From assembly GCA_029933115.1 (NCBI GenBank), contig JAOZOT010000153.1:1-7953 (forward strand): a stretch of DNA of 7,953 nt, read 5' to 3'. Shown here piece after piece: positions 1-7,100 of this stretch. Both the position numbers and the translations under genes were made by a program. How positions within the stretch are numbered: the first letter of the stretch is position 1; the number at the start of each line of letters is the position of its first letter. This DNA comes from Anaerolineae bacterium (lineage in GTDB: Bacteria > Chloroflexota > Anaerolineae > E26-bin7). The notes under the pieces are model-generated. The model ran no database searches. It worked only from the letters and a program-made list of their open reading frames with translations, and was not told the DNA's origin.

Positions 1-515
1 CTGTGCAGAATGTGGTAACACACCACACCCAGACAGACGTGGACGTTCAGCGACCTCCCCCGGCCATACATGGGCACGAAGACAGCCGCATCACACAGGG
101 CCAGGGTTTGGCGAGTAACTCCGTGGTCCTCGTGCCCCACTACCAGGCAAACCTTGGTTGGATAATCGAAGGCGTAGTAGGGGACAGATTGGTCGGTGAT
201 CTCCAGGGCGCAGATGGTATACCCATCCTCCTTCAGAGAGATTATCACCTCTTGTGGACTTTTGGCGTAGCGCCACGTCACCTGCCGCTCTTTGCCCCGC
301 GCCACCTTGCTGATGGTTGGGTGAGGCGGGGTGGGGGTGATGCCGGTCAGGATGACCTCCTCGACGTTGCAGGCGTCGGCTAGGCGAAAGATAGAGCCCA
401 CGTTGACCGGATATTCCACGCTCTGGAGCAGAAAGACGATTTCTCTCTCCGGCGGATGGGCCTTGCGGTATTGGCGGAGAAAACGTTTCAAATCAGTACC
501 ACGTAGTTGTCTCAT
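1..515 (-). CDS. TrmH/SpoU-family RNA 2'-O-methyltransferase, C-terminus cut by window edge
   Basis: The gene reads leftward from an ATG at 515 and is still open at base 1, giving 171 codons. It is probably nearly complete, since small members of this family are about 150-180 residues. All three SPOUT signatures are visible: motif 1 NVGSIFRLADA (N38, R44 as the conserved Asn and catalytic-type Arg), motif 2 LVVGHEDHGVT (G127, E129, G132), and motif 3 FVPMYGRGRSLNVHV (S155, L156, N157). These build the trefoil knot that binds S-adenosylmethionine, so the protein should 2'-O-methylate a ribose in tRNA or rRNA. The target nucleoside cannot be read from the sequence. There is no long N-terminal RNA-binding extension as in RlmB. 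The gene follows the DUF456 gene after 31 bp on the same strand and is probably the operon's fourth or fifth cistron. No convincing SD precedes the ATG; a heptamer repeat occupies that space. The family call is secure, the substrate unknown. Confidence 0.92.
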   Translation of the reverse strand, partial: MRQLRGTDLKRFLRQYRKAHPPEREIVFLLQSVEYPVNVGSIFRLADACNVEEVILTGITPTPPHPTISKVARGKERQVTWRYAKSPQEVIISLKEDGYTICALEITDQSVPYYAFDYPTKVCLVVGHEDHGVTRQTLALCDAAVFVPMYGRGRSLNVHVCLGVVCYHILH

Positions 516-517
516 TG

Positions 518-538
518 GCGGATGGCCGATGGCGGATG
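518..538. repeat. Three tandem heptamers (GCGGATG / GCCGATG / GCGGATG)
   Basis: Three back-to-back 7-bp units fill most of the 31-bp gap between the DUF456 stop (547-549) and the methyltransferase ATG (515). The middle unit differs by one base. On the coding strand the units read CATCCGC, CATCGGC, CATCCGC. They occupy the place where a ribosome binding site for the methyltransferase would be expected. Confidence 0.6.
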
Positions 539-546
539 AGGGAGCT

Positions 547-1035
547 TTAACCCTGCCCCACCTGCCAGAGGAAAATGGCGATCATGATCAAGGCGATACA
601 CAGTTGTACCACTGTGGAAAGCAACCAGCCTATGAGCCAGCCCCCACCAGACCTGAGCACCCTCCGCCAGTCTCTCACCCGCCACATCTCCACAGCGACG
701 ACGCCGACGATGGAGCCCACAATAGCCCCAAGCAGGCTGAAGAAGATGAGCCCCACCAAGCCCAGGACCATGCCCCCCAGCAAGGCCCACACAGAAGCCC
801 CGCCGACTTTGGCCCCCAGGCTGCTTACCCAGAGGTCGGCGGTGACGCCTACCACGGCCAAAACGGTCAGCACAGCCAGAGTGATGGGCCCTATGTGCTC
901 AAAGCCCTCAACGAAAGCGTAGAACACGGCAGCCAGATAGACGAGAGCGATGCCCGGCACCAGGGGCAATATCACCCCCGCCAGGCCGATGAACATCAAA
1001 ACGAGGGCAACGATCAGCCAGGGATCATCCCACAT
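547..1035 (-). CDS. DUF456-family small integral membrane protein
   Basis: The 162-residue product is almost entirely hydrophobic. Segments at about residues 6-40, 47-70, 80-115 and 135-160 are rich in Leu, Val, Gly and Ala and could form four to six membrane helices. Recognisable family features are the N-terminal GLAGVILPLVPGI stretch, the mid-protein Gly-rich segment LGGMVLGLVGLIFFSLLGAI, and a charged loop (MWRVRDWRRVLRSG) before the last helix. This matches the DUF456 family, whose function is not established; no catalytic residues can be pointed to. Translation probably starts at ATG 1035, because an SD core GGGGAG lies 7 nt upstream inside the end of the YihY gene. The YihY stop codon is only 3 bp before this ATG, so the two membrane proteins are very likely co-translated and may act together. 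That partnership is inference. Confidence 0.85.
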   Translation of the reverse strand: MWDDPWLIVALVLMFIGLAGVILPLVPGIALVYLAAVFYAFVEGFEHIGPITLAVLTVLAVVGVTADLWVSSLGAKVGGASVWALLGGMVLGLVGLIFFSLLGAIVGSIVGVVAVEMWRVRDWRRVLRSGGGWLIGWLLSTVVQLCIALIMIAIFLWQVGQG

Positions 1036-1038
1036 GGA

Positions 1039-1959
1039 CTATCTCCCCTGTTCAGAGGTAACGGAAGGCCTGGGGGCTCCTCGTCTGGTCTTGGCATATT
1101 CGGCCGTAAACTCGGCTCCCAAAATAAGGATCACACCTGTGTAGTAGGACCAGGCCAGAAAGGCAATGATGAGAGCCAACGAGCCATAGACCAGATTGTA
1201 GCTGGCAAAGTTGGCCAGATACCAGGTGAAGAGGTATTTGGCCAGTTCCCATCCCAAACCGGCCAGAAGCGCCCCGGGCCAGACATCGGACCAGCGGACG
1301 GTGGTGTTGGGCAATATCTTGTAGAGCAGGATAAAGATCGAAATGGTGAGAGTCACCGGCAGCAGAGTTGGAAGTATATTGCCGAGAACCCGCCAACCGG
1401 TGAGAGACAAGCGCAGCCGCCGAATGACACCGAAAAAAGTGGTTGAAACTATCGAGAGGAGAAGAAGGCCCCCGGCTCCTACGATCATGCCGAAGGCCAA
1501 AAGCTTCTGCCGCCAAAAGGGGCGCAACTCGGCCACATCCCAGGCCCTGTTGACAGCCCGGTCCAGCGCGCTGAAGATGCCAGAACTCGACCAAAGTAGA
1601 CTCAAGACAGCCAGCAGGCTGACCGTCCCTCGTGCGCGCAATATCTGGCCAATGTTGGCTCTGACCAACTCGCCCGAAGCAGGTATATATCGCTCCGCCC
1701 AGGCTATCACCTCTTTCTGAGCTGTGGCCGAGGTGAAAAAGAAGCTGGACACGGTAACCATCAACAAGACTACGGGGAAGAAGGAGAAAAGGGCGTAGTA
1801 AGCTATGGCAGCGGCCATAGTGGGGCCGTCATCGTCCTGAAATTCTCGCCCTGTAGCCTGCAGGAGGCTCAGCCACCCGCCCAGCTTTCTGTCGGCAGAG
1901 AAGTAAATCCGCCTGGCGCGCTTCTTCAGGCCAATCCGTTGGCTCCTCTCCCTACTCAC
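1039..1959 (-). CDS. YihY/BrkB-family (UPF0761-like) inner-membrane protein
   Basis: The 306-residue polytopic membrane protein begins with a basic cytoplasmic segment (residues 1-45, rich in Arg/Lys). The family signature AAAIAYYALFSFFP (about residues 49-62) opens the first membrane helix. Further hydrophobic helices lie near 110-130, 150-175, 195-217, 225-245 and 255-285, about six in all. The last pair carries the family-typical pattern YGSLALIIAFLAWSYYTGVI followed by LGAEFTAEY. The family was once called ribonuclease BN by mistake; its members are membrane proteins of unclear role, possibly transport or export. The start is GTG 1959, not the upstream ATG at 2043: a full GGAGGAG lies 7 nt ahead of the GTG, and the extra 28 residues would be out-of-frame deoB sequence. 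The GTG overlaps the deoB stop by 8 bp, so expression is probably coupled to deoB. Confidence 0.92.
   Translation of the reverse strand: MSRERSQRIGLKKRARRIYFSADRKLGGWLSLLQATGREFQDDDGPTMAAAIAYYALFSFFPVVLLMVTVSSFFFTSATAQKEVIAWAERYIPASGELVRANIGQILRARGTVSLLAVLSLLWSSSGIFSALDRAVNRAWDVAELRPFWRQKLLAFGMIVGAGGLLLLSIVSTTFFGVIRRLRLSLTGWRVLGNILPTLLPVTLTISIFILLYKILPNTTVRWSDVWPGALLAGLGWELAKYLFTWYLANFASYNLVYGSLALIIAFLAWSYYTGVILILGAEFTAEYAKTRRGAPRPSVTSEQGR
1043..1048 (-). promoter_or_regulatory. Ribosome binding site of the DUF456 gene
   Basis: GGGGAG on the minus strand, 7 nt before ATG 1035. It lies within the last codons of the YihY gene, which fixes the start and implies translational coupling. Confidence 0.8.
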
Positions 1960-3133
1960 GCAAGATCTCCTCCGCAAAGCTGGTGCCAAAGGGCAGCGGC
2001 TCGATGCCCAGCAACTCGGCCACCGTGGCTCCCAGGTCGGCAAAAGTCTCCCTCGTGCCCAGATTCACACCTGGTTTTACCATGCTGCCGTAAGCCAAAA
2101 GGGGCACATATTCCCGCGAATGGTCGGTGCTGGGGGTAGTGGGATCGTTGCCGTGATCGGCGGTCAGAAACAAAATGTCCTGAGCCATCATAGCCTCCAT
2201 GATCTCCGGCAAACGACGGTCGAAATCCTCCAGACCACCGGCGTAGCCCTGGGGATTATTGCGGTGGCCCCACAGCATGTCAAAGTCCACCAAGTTGGTA
2301 AAAATGAGCCCCCGCTGACTTTCTCCCATGAAGGCCAAGGTCTGGTCAACACAGGCCATATTGTTGGGGCTGTGGACCGACCGGCTGAGACCGCGGTGGG
2401 CAAAGATGTCCTCGATCTTGCCCACCCCCATGACCGGCTGCCCGGCCGCCACCAAACGGTCCAGCAGAGTGGGTTCTGGAGGTGGGAGGGAGAAATCCTT
2501 GCGTCGCTCGGTGCGGGTAAAATTCCCCGGCTCTCCGATGAAAGGCCGGGCGATGACTCGCCCCACAGCGTGCTCACCCACCAGCATTTCACGGGCAATC
2601 TGACAGATGCGGTACAATTCCTCGACGGGGATGACCTCCTCGTGGGCTGCCACCTGGAAGACGCTATCGGCCGAAGTGTAGACAATAGGATAACCGGTGC
2701 GGATATGCTCTTCGCCCAGTTCCTGGATGATGACCGTGCCTGAGCAGGGGTAATTGCCCAGAGTCTTGCGCCCGATGCGCCGCTCGTATTCTTCGATTAA
2801 CTCCTTGGGGAAACCGTTGGGATAAGTCGGCAGGGGGGTAGGCGAATAGATGCCGGCGATTTCCCAGTGGCCGGTAGTGGTATCTTTGCCTGCGGAAGCC
2901 TCGGCCATGCGCCCGTAAGCACCCAATGGCTCAGCACAGGGTGGCACCCCTTCGATAGGGATAATGTTGCCCAAGCCCAACTGTTGCAGGTGAGGCAGCG
3001 AGAGACCCCCTACGGCCTTGGCCGTATTGGCCAAGGTGTTGGAGCCCTCGTCGCCATATTCTGCTGCGTCGGGCAACTCCCCCACCCCCATGCTATCCAG
3101 GACGATAATGATCACCCGTTTGACTGCGTCCAT
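1952..3133 (-). CDS. deoB: Phosphopentomutase (DeoB), alkaline phosphatase superfamily
   Basis: DeoB interconverts ribose 1-phosphate and ribose 5-phosphate (and the 2-deoxy forms), linking nucleoside breakdown to the pentose phosphate pathway; it is a cytosolic, Mn-dependent enzyme. From ATG 3133 the product has 393 residues, the usual length for the family. In this numbering every active-site element is present: metal ligand D13 in IVLDSMG, the phosphorylated threonine T85 in GKDTTTGHW, D156 in YTSADSV, D285 and H290 in DFDMLWGHR, D326-H327 in LTADHGND, and H338 in STDHSR. The first three match the Bacillus enzyme's published numbers as I recall them, and the rest are one lower. This favours 3133, although ATG 3154 would add seven residues. 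Neither start has an SD. The gene lies downstream of Uma2 and overlaps the YihY gene, so it heads or continues an operon. It is intact and the identification is very secure. Confidence 0.97.
   Translation of the reverse strand: MDAVKRVIIIVLDSMGVGELPDAAEYGDEGSNTLANTAKAVGGLSLPHLQQLGLGNIIPIEGVPPCAEPLGAYGRMAEASAGKDTTTGHWEIAGIYSPTPLPTYPNGFPKELIEEYERRIGRKTLGNYPCSGTVIIQELGEEHIRTGYPIVYTSADSVFQVAAHEEVIPVEELYRICQIAREMLVGEHAVGRVIARPFIGEPGNFTRTERRKDFSLPPPEPTLLDRLVAAGQPVMGVGKIEDIFAHRGLSRSVHSPNNMACVDQTLAFMGESQRGLIFTNLVDFDMLWGHRNNPQGYAGGLEDFDRRLPEIMEAMMAQDILFLTADHGNDPTTPSTDHSREYVPLLAYGSMVKPGVNLGTRETFADLGATVAELLGIEPLPFGTSFAEEILRE
1967..1973 (-). promoter_or_regulatory. Ribosome binding site of the YihY-family gene
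   Basis: GGAGGAG on the minus strand, 7 nt before GTG 1959 and inside the 3' end of deoB. It decides the GTG start over the longer ATG-2043 reading. Confidence 0.85.
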
Positions 3134-3161
3134 ATTCGTTACGGGGGGCATCATAGCTACA

Positions 3162-3190
3162 ATTATGACTCGACTTTCTCTTCCTGCGAC
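3162..3190 (-). promoter_or_regulatory. Weak candidate promoter before deoB
   Basis: On the minus strand, CATAAT (3162-3167, five of six to consensus) lies 17 nt from GTCGCA (3185-3190, only three of six). The -10 ends 7 nt before ATG 3154, so transcription would begin about at that ATG and give a leaderless message. It lies in the 3' flank of the Uma2 gene. The -35 is poor; treat as tentative. Confidence 0.3.
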
Positions 3191-3193
3191 ACT

Positions 3194-3958
3194 CTAGGGG
3201 TTGTTCTGCGCCAGCCCGTGTCCTTCCAGTTGTGCTTGCAAGCGTGCCTGGAATGCAGCGTGCTCCGGTGAGGCCAGTCCTTCGCGCAGCACTGCCAGCA
3301 TCGCCGCCAAATCACCTGCCCAGAGGGCGGACGGTTGCAGCCAGAGCCCTGGGAACGCTTCACTGCGCAACACGCCGTTGGCATCAGGTGTCAGCGTCTC
3401 ATAGACCCCCTCGCGCAAGATGAACCAGTCCAGACGTTGCTCGTACATCTGCACGACCAAGTATTCCAGAACCCCGCTGCGCGCGTAGACGCGCCGCTTG
3501 TCGTGCAAGTCGTATGCGGCGCTGCTGGTGGCGATTTCGACTACTAACTCTGGTGGACCTTCCAGGTAGTCATCTTCTGTGACATGTGAACGGCCCCCAA
3601 CCTTAGGTTCCAGGCGTAGCAGCGCGTCTGGTTGGACCTCGTTTTCAAAGTCCAGGCGGACGGTTGCATTATCACCCACCAGCACACCGGGGGTAGCGGC
3701 GCGATACACTCCTAACCAGGTTATCATATCACTGTGGGGCCGTCCATGCTGCTCAAAGCGAACTGGTGTTGGCATGTAAACCACTCCTTCAATGAGCTCA
3801 GCCTTTTTGATCTCCGGGTGAGCCTGATAGCGCCGCTCGAACTCGGCGCGGGACAAGCGATCACCGGCGTGAAGGGGCGGCGTTTCCAGGGATGGCACAG
3901 GCTGGGGATGAACTGGCTGTTTGGACCGGCTGATAGTCGGGACGCTCTGAACACTCAT
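3194..3958 (-). CDS. Uma2-family (DUF820) PD-(D/E)XK nuclease-fold protein
   Basis: The 254-residue protein starts with a Pro-rich, probably flexible segment (residues 1-30). The Uma2 core follows: AELIEGVVYMPTP (53-65), HGRPHSDM (71-78), then the nuclease-fold triad candidates D111 in VQPDALL, E141 in LVVEIATSS and K154 in LHDKRRVYAR, and the family-typical GVLEYLVV (162-169). An Ala/Leu-rich helix (215-245) ends it. These residues suggest a restriction-endonuclease-like fold with metal-dependent cleavage possible, but no biological role is established for the family, which is present in many copies in Cyanobacteria and Chloroflexota. ATG 3958 is chosen over GTG 3973 because AGGTGGAG lies 9 nt upstream and the GTG falls inside that SD. 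The gene has its own near-consensus promoter and ends 60 bp before deoB ATG 3133 on the same strand. Confidence 0.93.
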   Translation of the reverse strand: MSVQSVPTISRSKQPVHPQPVPSLETPPLHAGDRLSRAEFERRYQAHPEIKKAELIEGVVYMPTPVRFEQHGRPHSDMITWLGVYRAATPGVLVGDNATVRLDFENEVQPDALLRLEPKVGGRSHVTEDDYLEGPPELVVEIATSSAAYDLHDKRRVYARSGVLEYLVVQMYEQRLDWFILREGVYETLTPDANGVLRSEAFPGLWLQPSALWAGDLAAMLAVLREGLASPEHAAFQARLQAQLEGHGLAQNNP

Positions 3959-3967
3959 CTCAAAACT

Positions 3968-3975
3968 CTCCACCT
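3968..3975 (-). promoter_or_regulatory. Ribosome binding site of the Uma2 gene
   Basis: AGGTGGAG on the minus strand, 9 nt before ATG 3958. The alternative GTG start at 3973 lies inside this site and would have no SD of its own. Confidence 0.75.
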
Positions 3976-3990
3976 GGATGATTTAAAGAC

Positions 3991-4019
3991 ATTATACTCT
4001 CAGATCAATCAAAAGTCAA
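3991..4019 (-). promoter_or_regulatory. Near-consensus sigma-70 promoter for the Uma2 gene (and perhaps the operon)
   Basis: On the minus strand the -35 is TTGACT (4014-4019, five of six), the spacer is exactly 17 nt, and the -10 is TATAAT (3991-3996, six of six). Transcription should start near 3984, leaving a leader of about 26 nt to ATG 3958 that contains the SD. This is the strongest promoter-like sequence I found in the window. Confidence 0.8.
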
Positions 4020-4036
4020 CAGAGTCCAACGACTTT
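4012..4036. promoter_or_regulatory. Inverted repeat between the divergent promoters, candidate operator
   Basis: AAAGTC (4012-4017) and GACTTT (4031-4036) are perfect 6-bp arms separated by 13 bp. The left arm overlaps the Uma2 -35. On the minus strand the same stretch holds the near direct repeat GTTGGACT / GTTGACTT at a 10-bp step. SARP proteins characteristically bind direct heptamers near -35 regions, so this is a plausible target of the divergent regulator. Arms this short can occur by chance. Confidence 0.4.
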
Positions 4037-4063
4037 GCTTTTTGGTTCAGACCATGATAGAAT
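4035..4063 (+). promoter_or_regulatory. Putative promoter of the SARP regulator gene
   Basis: TTGCTT (4035-4040, three of six) lies 17 nt before TAGAAT (4058-4063, five of six). Initiation would be near 4070, giving a leader of about 90 nt to ATG 4161. It is clearly weaker than the divergent Uma2 promoter, as is common for a regulator gene. The -35 is poor and the assignment uncertain. Confidence 0.4.
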
Positions 4064-4072
4064 AAGCTATCA
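4055..4072. promoter_or_regulatory. Perfect dyad TGATAG-N6-CTATCA over the putative regulator -10, candidate operator
   Basis: The 6-bp arms TGATAG (4055-4060) and CTATCA (4067-4072) are exact reverse complements around a 6-bp spacer. The dyad covers the putative -10 (4058-4063) and start point, where a bound dimer would block RNA polymerase. This would suit autorepression or control by another factor; which protein binds is unknown. Confidence 0.4.
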
Positions 4073-4160
4073 GGCACTCGTCCCAACCTCGCTTCATTGC
4101 CGTTGCCCACTCGTAACCGACGTCAAGAATATACCTTTCACGCTTTACTCCAGTTTGATA

Positions 4161-7100
4161 ATGCTGCGTCTCTATGCCTTCGGTGGACTGCGAATCGAGC
4201 GCGACGGGCATCCCCTTCAACTGCCTACCCACAAGGCCCGCGATCTGCTAGCCTACCTCGTCACCTTCCGCGACCGTTCCCATCCCCGCCCTGTGCTGGC
4301 CGGCCTCCTCTGGCCTGACCTGCCCGAGGAGAAGGCTCGCCGCCGCCTATCCGATACCCTCTGGCGCGTTCGCCGCGTCCTGGGTGACTATGTGGCGGCA
4401 GACGAAGAGAGTCTCTGGTTCAACACCGACCTGCCCTACTGGCTGGACGTAGAGGAATTCGAGCAGAAGGTGGACGAGTATGCAAATAAACAAGCGGACA
4501 GAGCCTTGTCCACCTGCTTGCTCGAACTGCACAAAGCAGTTGACCTGTACGGCGGCCCCTTCCTCGACGGCCTCTACCACGACTGGGGGCTCCTGGAGCG
4601 AGAACGGCTGCGAGGGCTATACCTGGAGGCCCTGGGACACCTTTTGGAACTCCACAAGCAGACCGGCGATTACACAGCGGCCTTGGAGGTCGCTCAGCGC
4701 CTGGTCGCTGCCGAGCCGCTGCACGAGGCCGCTCACCGCGAGTTGATGCGCCTTTACCACCTGCTGGGCCGGGACGCCGAGGCTATCGCCCAGTACCATC
4801 GTTGCCGACAGATCCTGCAGGAAGAACTGGACGTAGCCCCTGCCCCGGAGACCGAGGTGCTCTACCAGATGCTGAGCCGTCGTGCCTCTTCTCCCGGCGC
4901 GCCGGATGTGCATCTGCCAACTCCAGCCCACCGTCCCGCCCCTGACTTGGGTGAACCGCCTCTGGTGGGCCGGGACGCCGAACGGGCCGCCCTGCTGGGT
5001 CATCTGGAAGCCGCTGCCTCAGGACAGGGAGGCATCGTCCTTCTGGAGGGCGAGGCGGGCATTGGCAAGACCCGCCTGGCCCGCGAACTCGTCGCCGGAG
5101 CTCGCTGGCGCAACGTGGGCGCGATTCTGGTCTCCGCCGACGAAGCCGGCACGTCCTCCTCGTATGCCCTGTTGCTGGCCGCCCTGAGGCCCATCTTGAC
5201 CCCTTTGCGCCTCCGTCAACTGGCCCGTCTGGTGGACCCCATCCACCTACAGGCCGTCGCGCCGCTACTGCCCTCCGTTGTCCAGGTCTTGTCTGATCGT
5301 TCGGCCGAGCGCGCCTCGACTGAACTCGATGAAGTCTCACGACGAAGCCTGCCTTCTCTTCCTGAGCTCTCTCCACCTCAGGCCAGCGAGCGCCTGCGCC
5401 AAGCTCTCATCGCCCTCATCCTGGGCCTGGCCCGCATTGCCCCCTATCTCTGGGTGCTAGAGGACCTTCAATGGGCTGACGCTGAAACCCTCTCCCTCCT
5501 GCCGCTCCTGCTCCCCCACCTGACGGAGAGCCGGGCGCTCTTCCTGCTCACCGGCCGCAGCGCCGAACTGCGAGCCGGTTCTGCCGTTTGGAACACTCTC
5601 CAGGCTTTGGATCGGGCTGGCCCTTTCCCGCGCTACACTCTGACCCGCCTGGACACGGATGCCGTCGGCTGCCTGGTGCGCAACCTGTTGGGTGAGGACA
5701 ACCCCGCTATGACCGAGCACCTGGCGCGGGAGAGTGAGGGCGTGCCCCTCTATCTGGTGGAGACCCTCAAAGTGTGGCGGGACGAGGGCTACCTGTTGCC
5801 CACCGAGCAGGGAATCTGGCGCTGGCGAGGGGATGCGCCCGCGACCTTGCCCTCCCATCTGGGCGAGGCTGTCATCAGCCACCGCCTCTCTTGCCTGTCC
5901 CCCGCTGCGCAGGAACTTCTGGCTGCCGCCGCCGTCATCGGCACCGAAGTGGACTTTGACTTGCTGTCCCAGGTCTGCACCTCTCCTGAGGTCTCGCCTG
6001 AGCAGGCCGCCTCCGATCCCCATCTGCTGGCTGCCACCGACGAACTGCTTCACCTGGGTCTGTTGGTAGAGACGGAGGCCGGCTATCGCTTCAGTCACGA
6101 ACAGGTGCGTCAGGCTGTCTACCACCAATTGCCCCTCTCGCGGCGCCATCGCCTTCACCGGAGAGTTGCCCAGGCTTTGGAGGACCTCGGTCATGAGCAG
6201 TTCGAGTTGCTGGCCCATCACTTTGCCGCCGCTGACGAGCGGCAGCCGGCCATCCACTACCTGACCCGCGCTGCTGAGCGCGCCCGTGAGCTTTTTGCCC
6301 ATCAGACTGCTTTGGCCTGTTACGACCGTCTGCTGAACTTGTTGCCTCATCCTGAGGACCGCCTGATCCGCTACGAGGTCCTGCGCGACCGGGCCGAGGT
6401 GCTGGGGTGGATCGGCGACCGCGAGGCTCAGGGCCGCGACCTGGAGGAGATGCTTCGCCTGGCCCGTGCCCTCTCCGACGATGCCCTCTTGGCCAACGCC
6501 CTGCACCTGCGGAGTGAGTGGCACCGCATCCAGGGGCGCTACCGGCCTGCTGAAGAAGACGCCTTGGCAGCGCTCGGAATCTATCGCCAACTGGGAGACG
6601 AGCGCGCCCAGGCTGCTTTGCTCGCTCAACTCGGCTGGAACGTCGTCTACACCGTCAACTACCCCCGAGCTTCAGCCTATTTCCAGGAAGCCCTCTCCAT
6701 CTACCAGACCTTGGGCGACCTCCAAGGTCAAATCCACTGCCTGATTGGGCTGATGAGTGCTGCCGAACTGGACGGCGACTACTCCCTTTCCTTCTCCTAC
6801 AGCCGGCGGTGTATGGCCCTGGCCAAGGCCACCGGCGACCCTCACCACATCGGCCGCGCCTTCTTCAGCGTGGGGCTGAAATACTATGACCTGGGTGAGA
6901 TGGAGGCTGCCGAAACTCATCTGCGCCAGGCCCTGCACCTCAACGAAGCCACCGGCGACCGTCGCCGACAGGCAGCCATCCATTTTTACCTGGGCGAGGT
7001 AGCCGCCGAACGCGACGACTTTGAGACCGCCCAGACCCACCACGAGGCTGCCTTAAAAATGTTCCGCGAGGTACAGGATGCCTCCTGGGAAGGGGACGCC

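Noticed and set aside
1..17. Palindrome-like stretch near the left edge and an 8-bp match (TGTGCAGA) to the reverse complement of the right edge
   Set aside because: It lies in the conserved coding part of the methyltransferase, and 8 bp is within chance expectation. It gives no support for terminal repeats or circularity.
331..1446. Long plus-strand open frame (371 codons)
   Set aside because: It lies antisense to the YihY, DUF456 and methyltransferase genes, has low-complexity composition (His, Gln, Pro, Asp) and resembles no family. It is a reading shadow.
1960..2043. Upstream 28-codon extension of the YihY gene
   Set aside because: It overlaps deoB in another frame, has no membrane-family homology and lacks the GGAGGAG placed ahead of GTG 1959.
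2120..2743. Plus-strand open frame of 207 codons
   Set aside because: Antisense to deoB, whose active-site residues prove that the minus strand is coding.
4035..4160. 42-codon N-terminal extension of the regulator from TTG 4035
   Set aside because: The SARP fold begins at ATG 4161; the extension is unrelated sequence and overlaps promoter elements and a dyad.
3959..4160. Possible small RNA or tRNA in the divergent intergenic region
   Set aside because: No cloverleaf, no hairpin with a T-run and no conserved riboswitch core was seen; promoters and dyads explain the AT-rich part.
5457..6629. Minus-strand open frame of 390 codons inside the regulator
   Set aside because: Antisense to the ATPase and TPR coding region; its Gly/Gln/Val-rich product shows no domain. 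It is a shadow of the high-GC coding strand.
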